Made by a program: the position numbers and the translations under genes. DNA of 64,000 nt from Alphaproteobacteria bacterium (GTDB taxonomy: Bacteria > Pseudomonadota > Alphaproteobacteria > Rhodobacterales > Rhodobacteraceae), in contig JAUIFH010000001.1 of assembly GCA_030429495.1 (NCBI GenBank), forward strand, positions 62,001 to 126,000, given 5' to 3'. The notes beneath the pieces were generated by a model that saw nothing but the letters and a program-made list of their open reading frames with translations, was not told where the DNA came from and did not search any database. Position 1 is the stretch's first letter, and each line of letters opens with the position of its first letter. Positions 63,875-64,000 of this stretch are shown piece by piece.

Positions 63875-64000
63875 ATGCAATTCACCCTCTTTCGCCGCTT
63901 CCTCGCCGCCACCGGCCTTTCCAATTTCAGCGACGGGATCGCGCTTGTTTCCTGGGGCTGGATCGCGACGGCGTTGACGCGCGATCCCTTGCTGATCGCA
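63875..64000 (+). CDS. Major-facilitator transporter, 3' end missing
   Basis: The first 42 residues of a membrane protein, MQFTLFRRFLAATGLSNFSD and then a hydrophobic helix, open to the right edge. The pattern FRRFLAATGLSNFSDGI is typical of the first helix of MFS exporters of the enterobactin-exporter type. The substrate cannot be told. It is divergent from mutS, with 100 bases between them. Confidence 0.65.
   Translation, partial: MQFTLFRRFLAATGLSNFSDGIALVSWGWIATALTRDPLLIA

Overview
The window is GC-rich, densely coded bacterial chromosome from an alphaproteobacterium, most likely Rhodobacterales (Rhodobacteraceae). The evidence is the content and order: a RegB/PrrB redox kinase, a kinase-less DivL-like PAS protein next to tsaE, addB-addA-trxA, and the origin-proximal set maf-aroE-coaE-dnaQ on one side and rho-mnmE-mnmG-rsmG-parA-parB on the other. 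I cannot name the genus. I saw no rRNA, tRNA, CRISPR array, insertion sequence or phage gene.

Layout. 1-11.2 kb: regB (5' end off the window), a divL-like gene behind an exact CtrA box, then tsaE-amgK-murU-addB-addA in overlapping frames (tRNA t6A synthesis, cell-wall recycling, double-strand-break repair). 11.3-20.3 kb: trxA, hslV, a multi-spanning membrane protein, a DM13 protein, hslU, an alpha/beta hydrolase lipoprotein, smr-mltA-Tim44-like on the minus strand, then fxsA, secB and idi. 20.3-28.1 kb: a tripartite tricarboxylate transporter (tctCBA) co-directional with an AtuA-family gene and a DUF4387 gene, divergent from a TctD/TctE two-component system whose kinase gene overlaps a periplasmic binding protein gene. 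28.2-33.6 kb: tamA-tamB. 33.6-38.6 kb: yihY-like, a MauG-like di-heme cytochrome, an FG-GAP/ASPIC protein and a ROK repressor. 38.8-44.8 kb: the xylose operon xylFHGBA. 44.9-45.6 kb: a lone exopolysaccharide sugar transferase.

45.6-56.1 kb is the replication and segregation core. The 417-base gap between maf and hemJ (48317-48733) is the only gene-free stretch over 300 bases. It carries two exact and several near-exact DnaA boxes, a 30-base segment of about 90% A+T, a perfect short hairpin and a pure pyrimidine tract, and I read it as the chromosomal origin. Two exact 16-bp parS sites lie 3.4-5.3 kb to its right, one across the start of mnmG and one near the start of rsmG, just before parA and parB. 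Genes on both flanks point away from this origin.

56.1-64 kb: a DUF454 protein, hemW, a RidA-family gene, rdgB and rph on the minus strand; hrcA-grpE on the plus strand behind a good sigma-70-type promoter; mutS on the minus strand; and the first 42 codons of a major-facilitator transporter.

The parts most worth follow-up are the origin with its coding-embedded parS sites; the AtuA/DUF4387/Tct cluster with its apparent three-component sensor; the FG-GAP/ASPIC gene coupled to the xylose-type repressor and facing a MauG-like cytochrome; and the 25-kb accessory block that separates dnaQ from secB.
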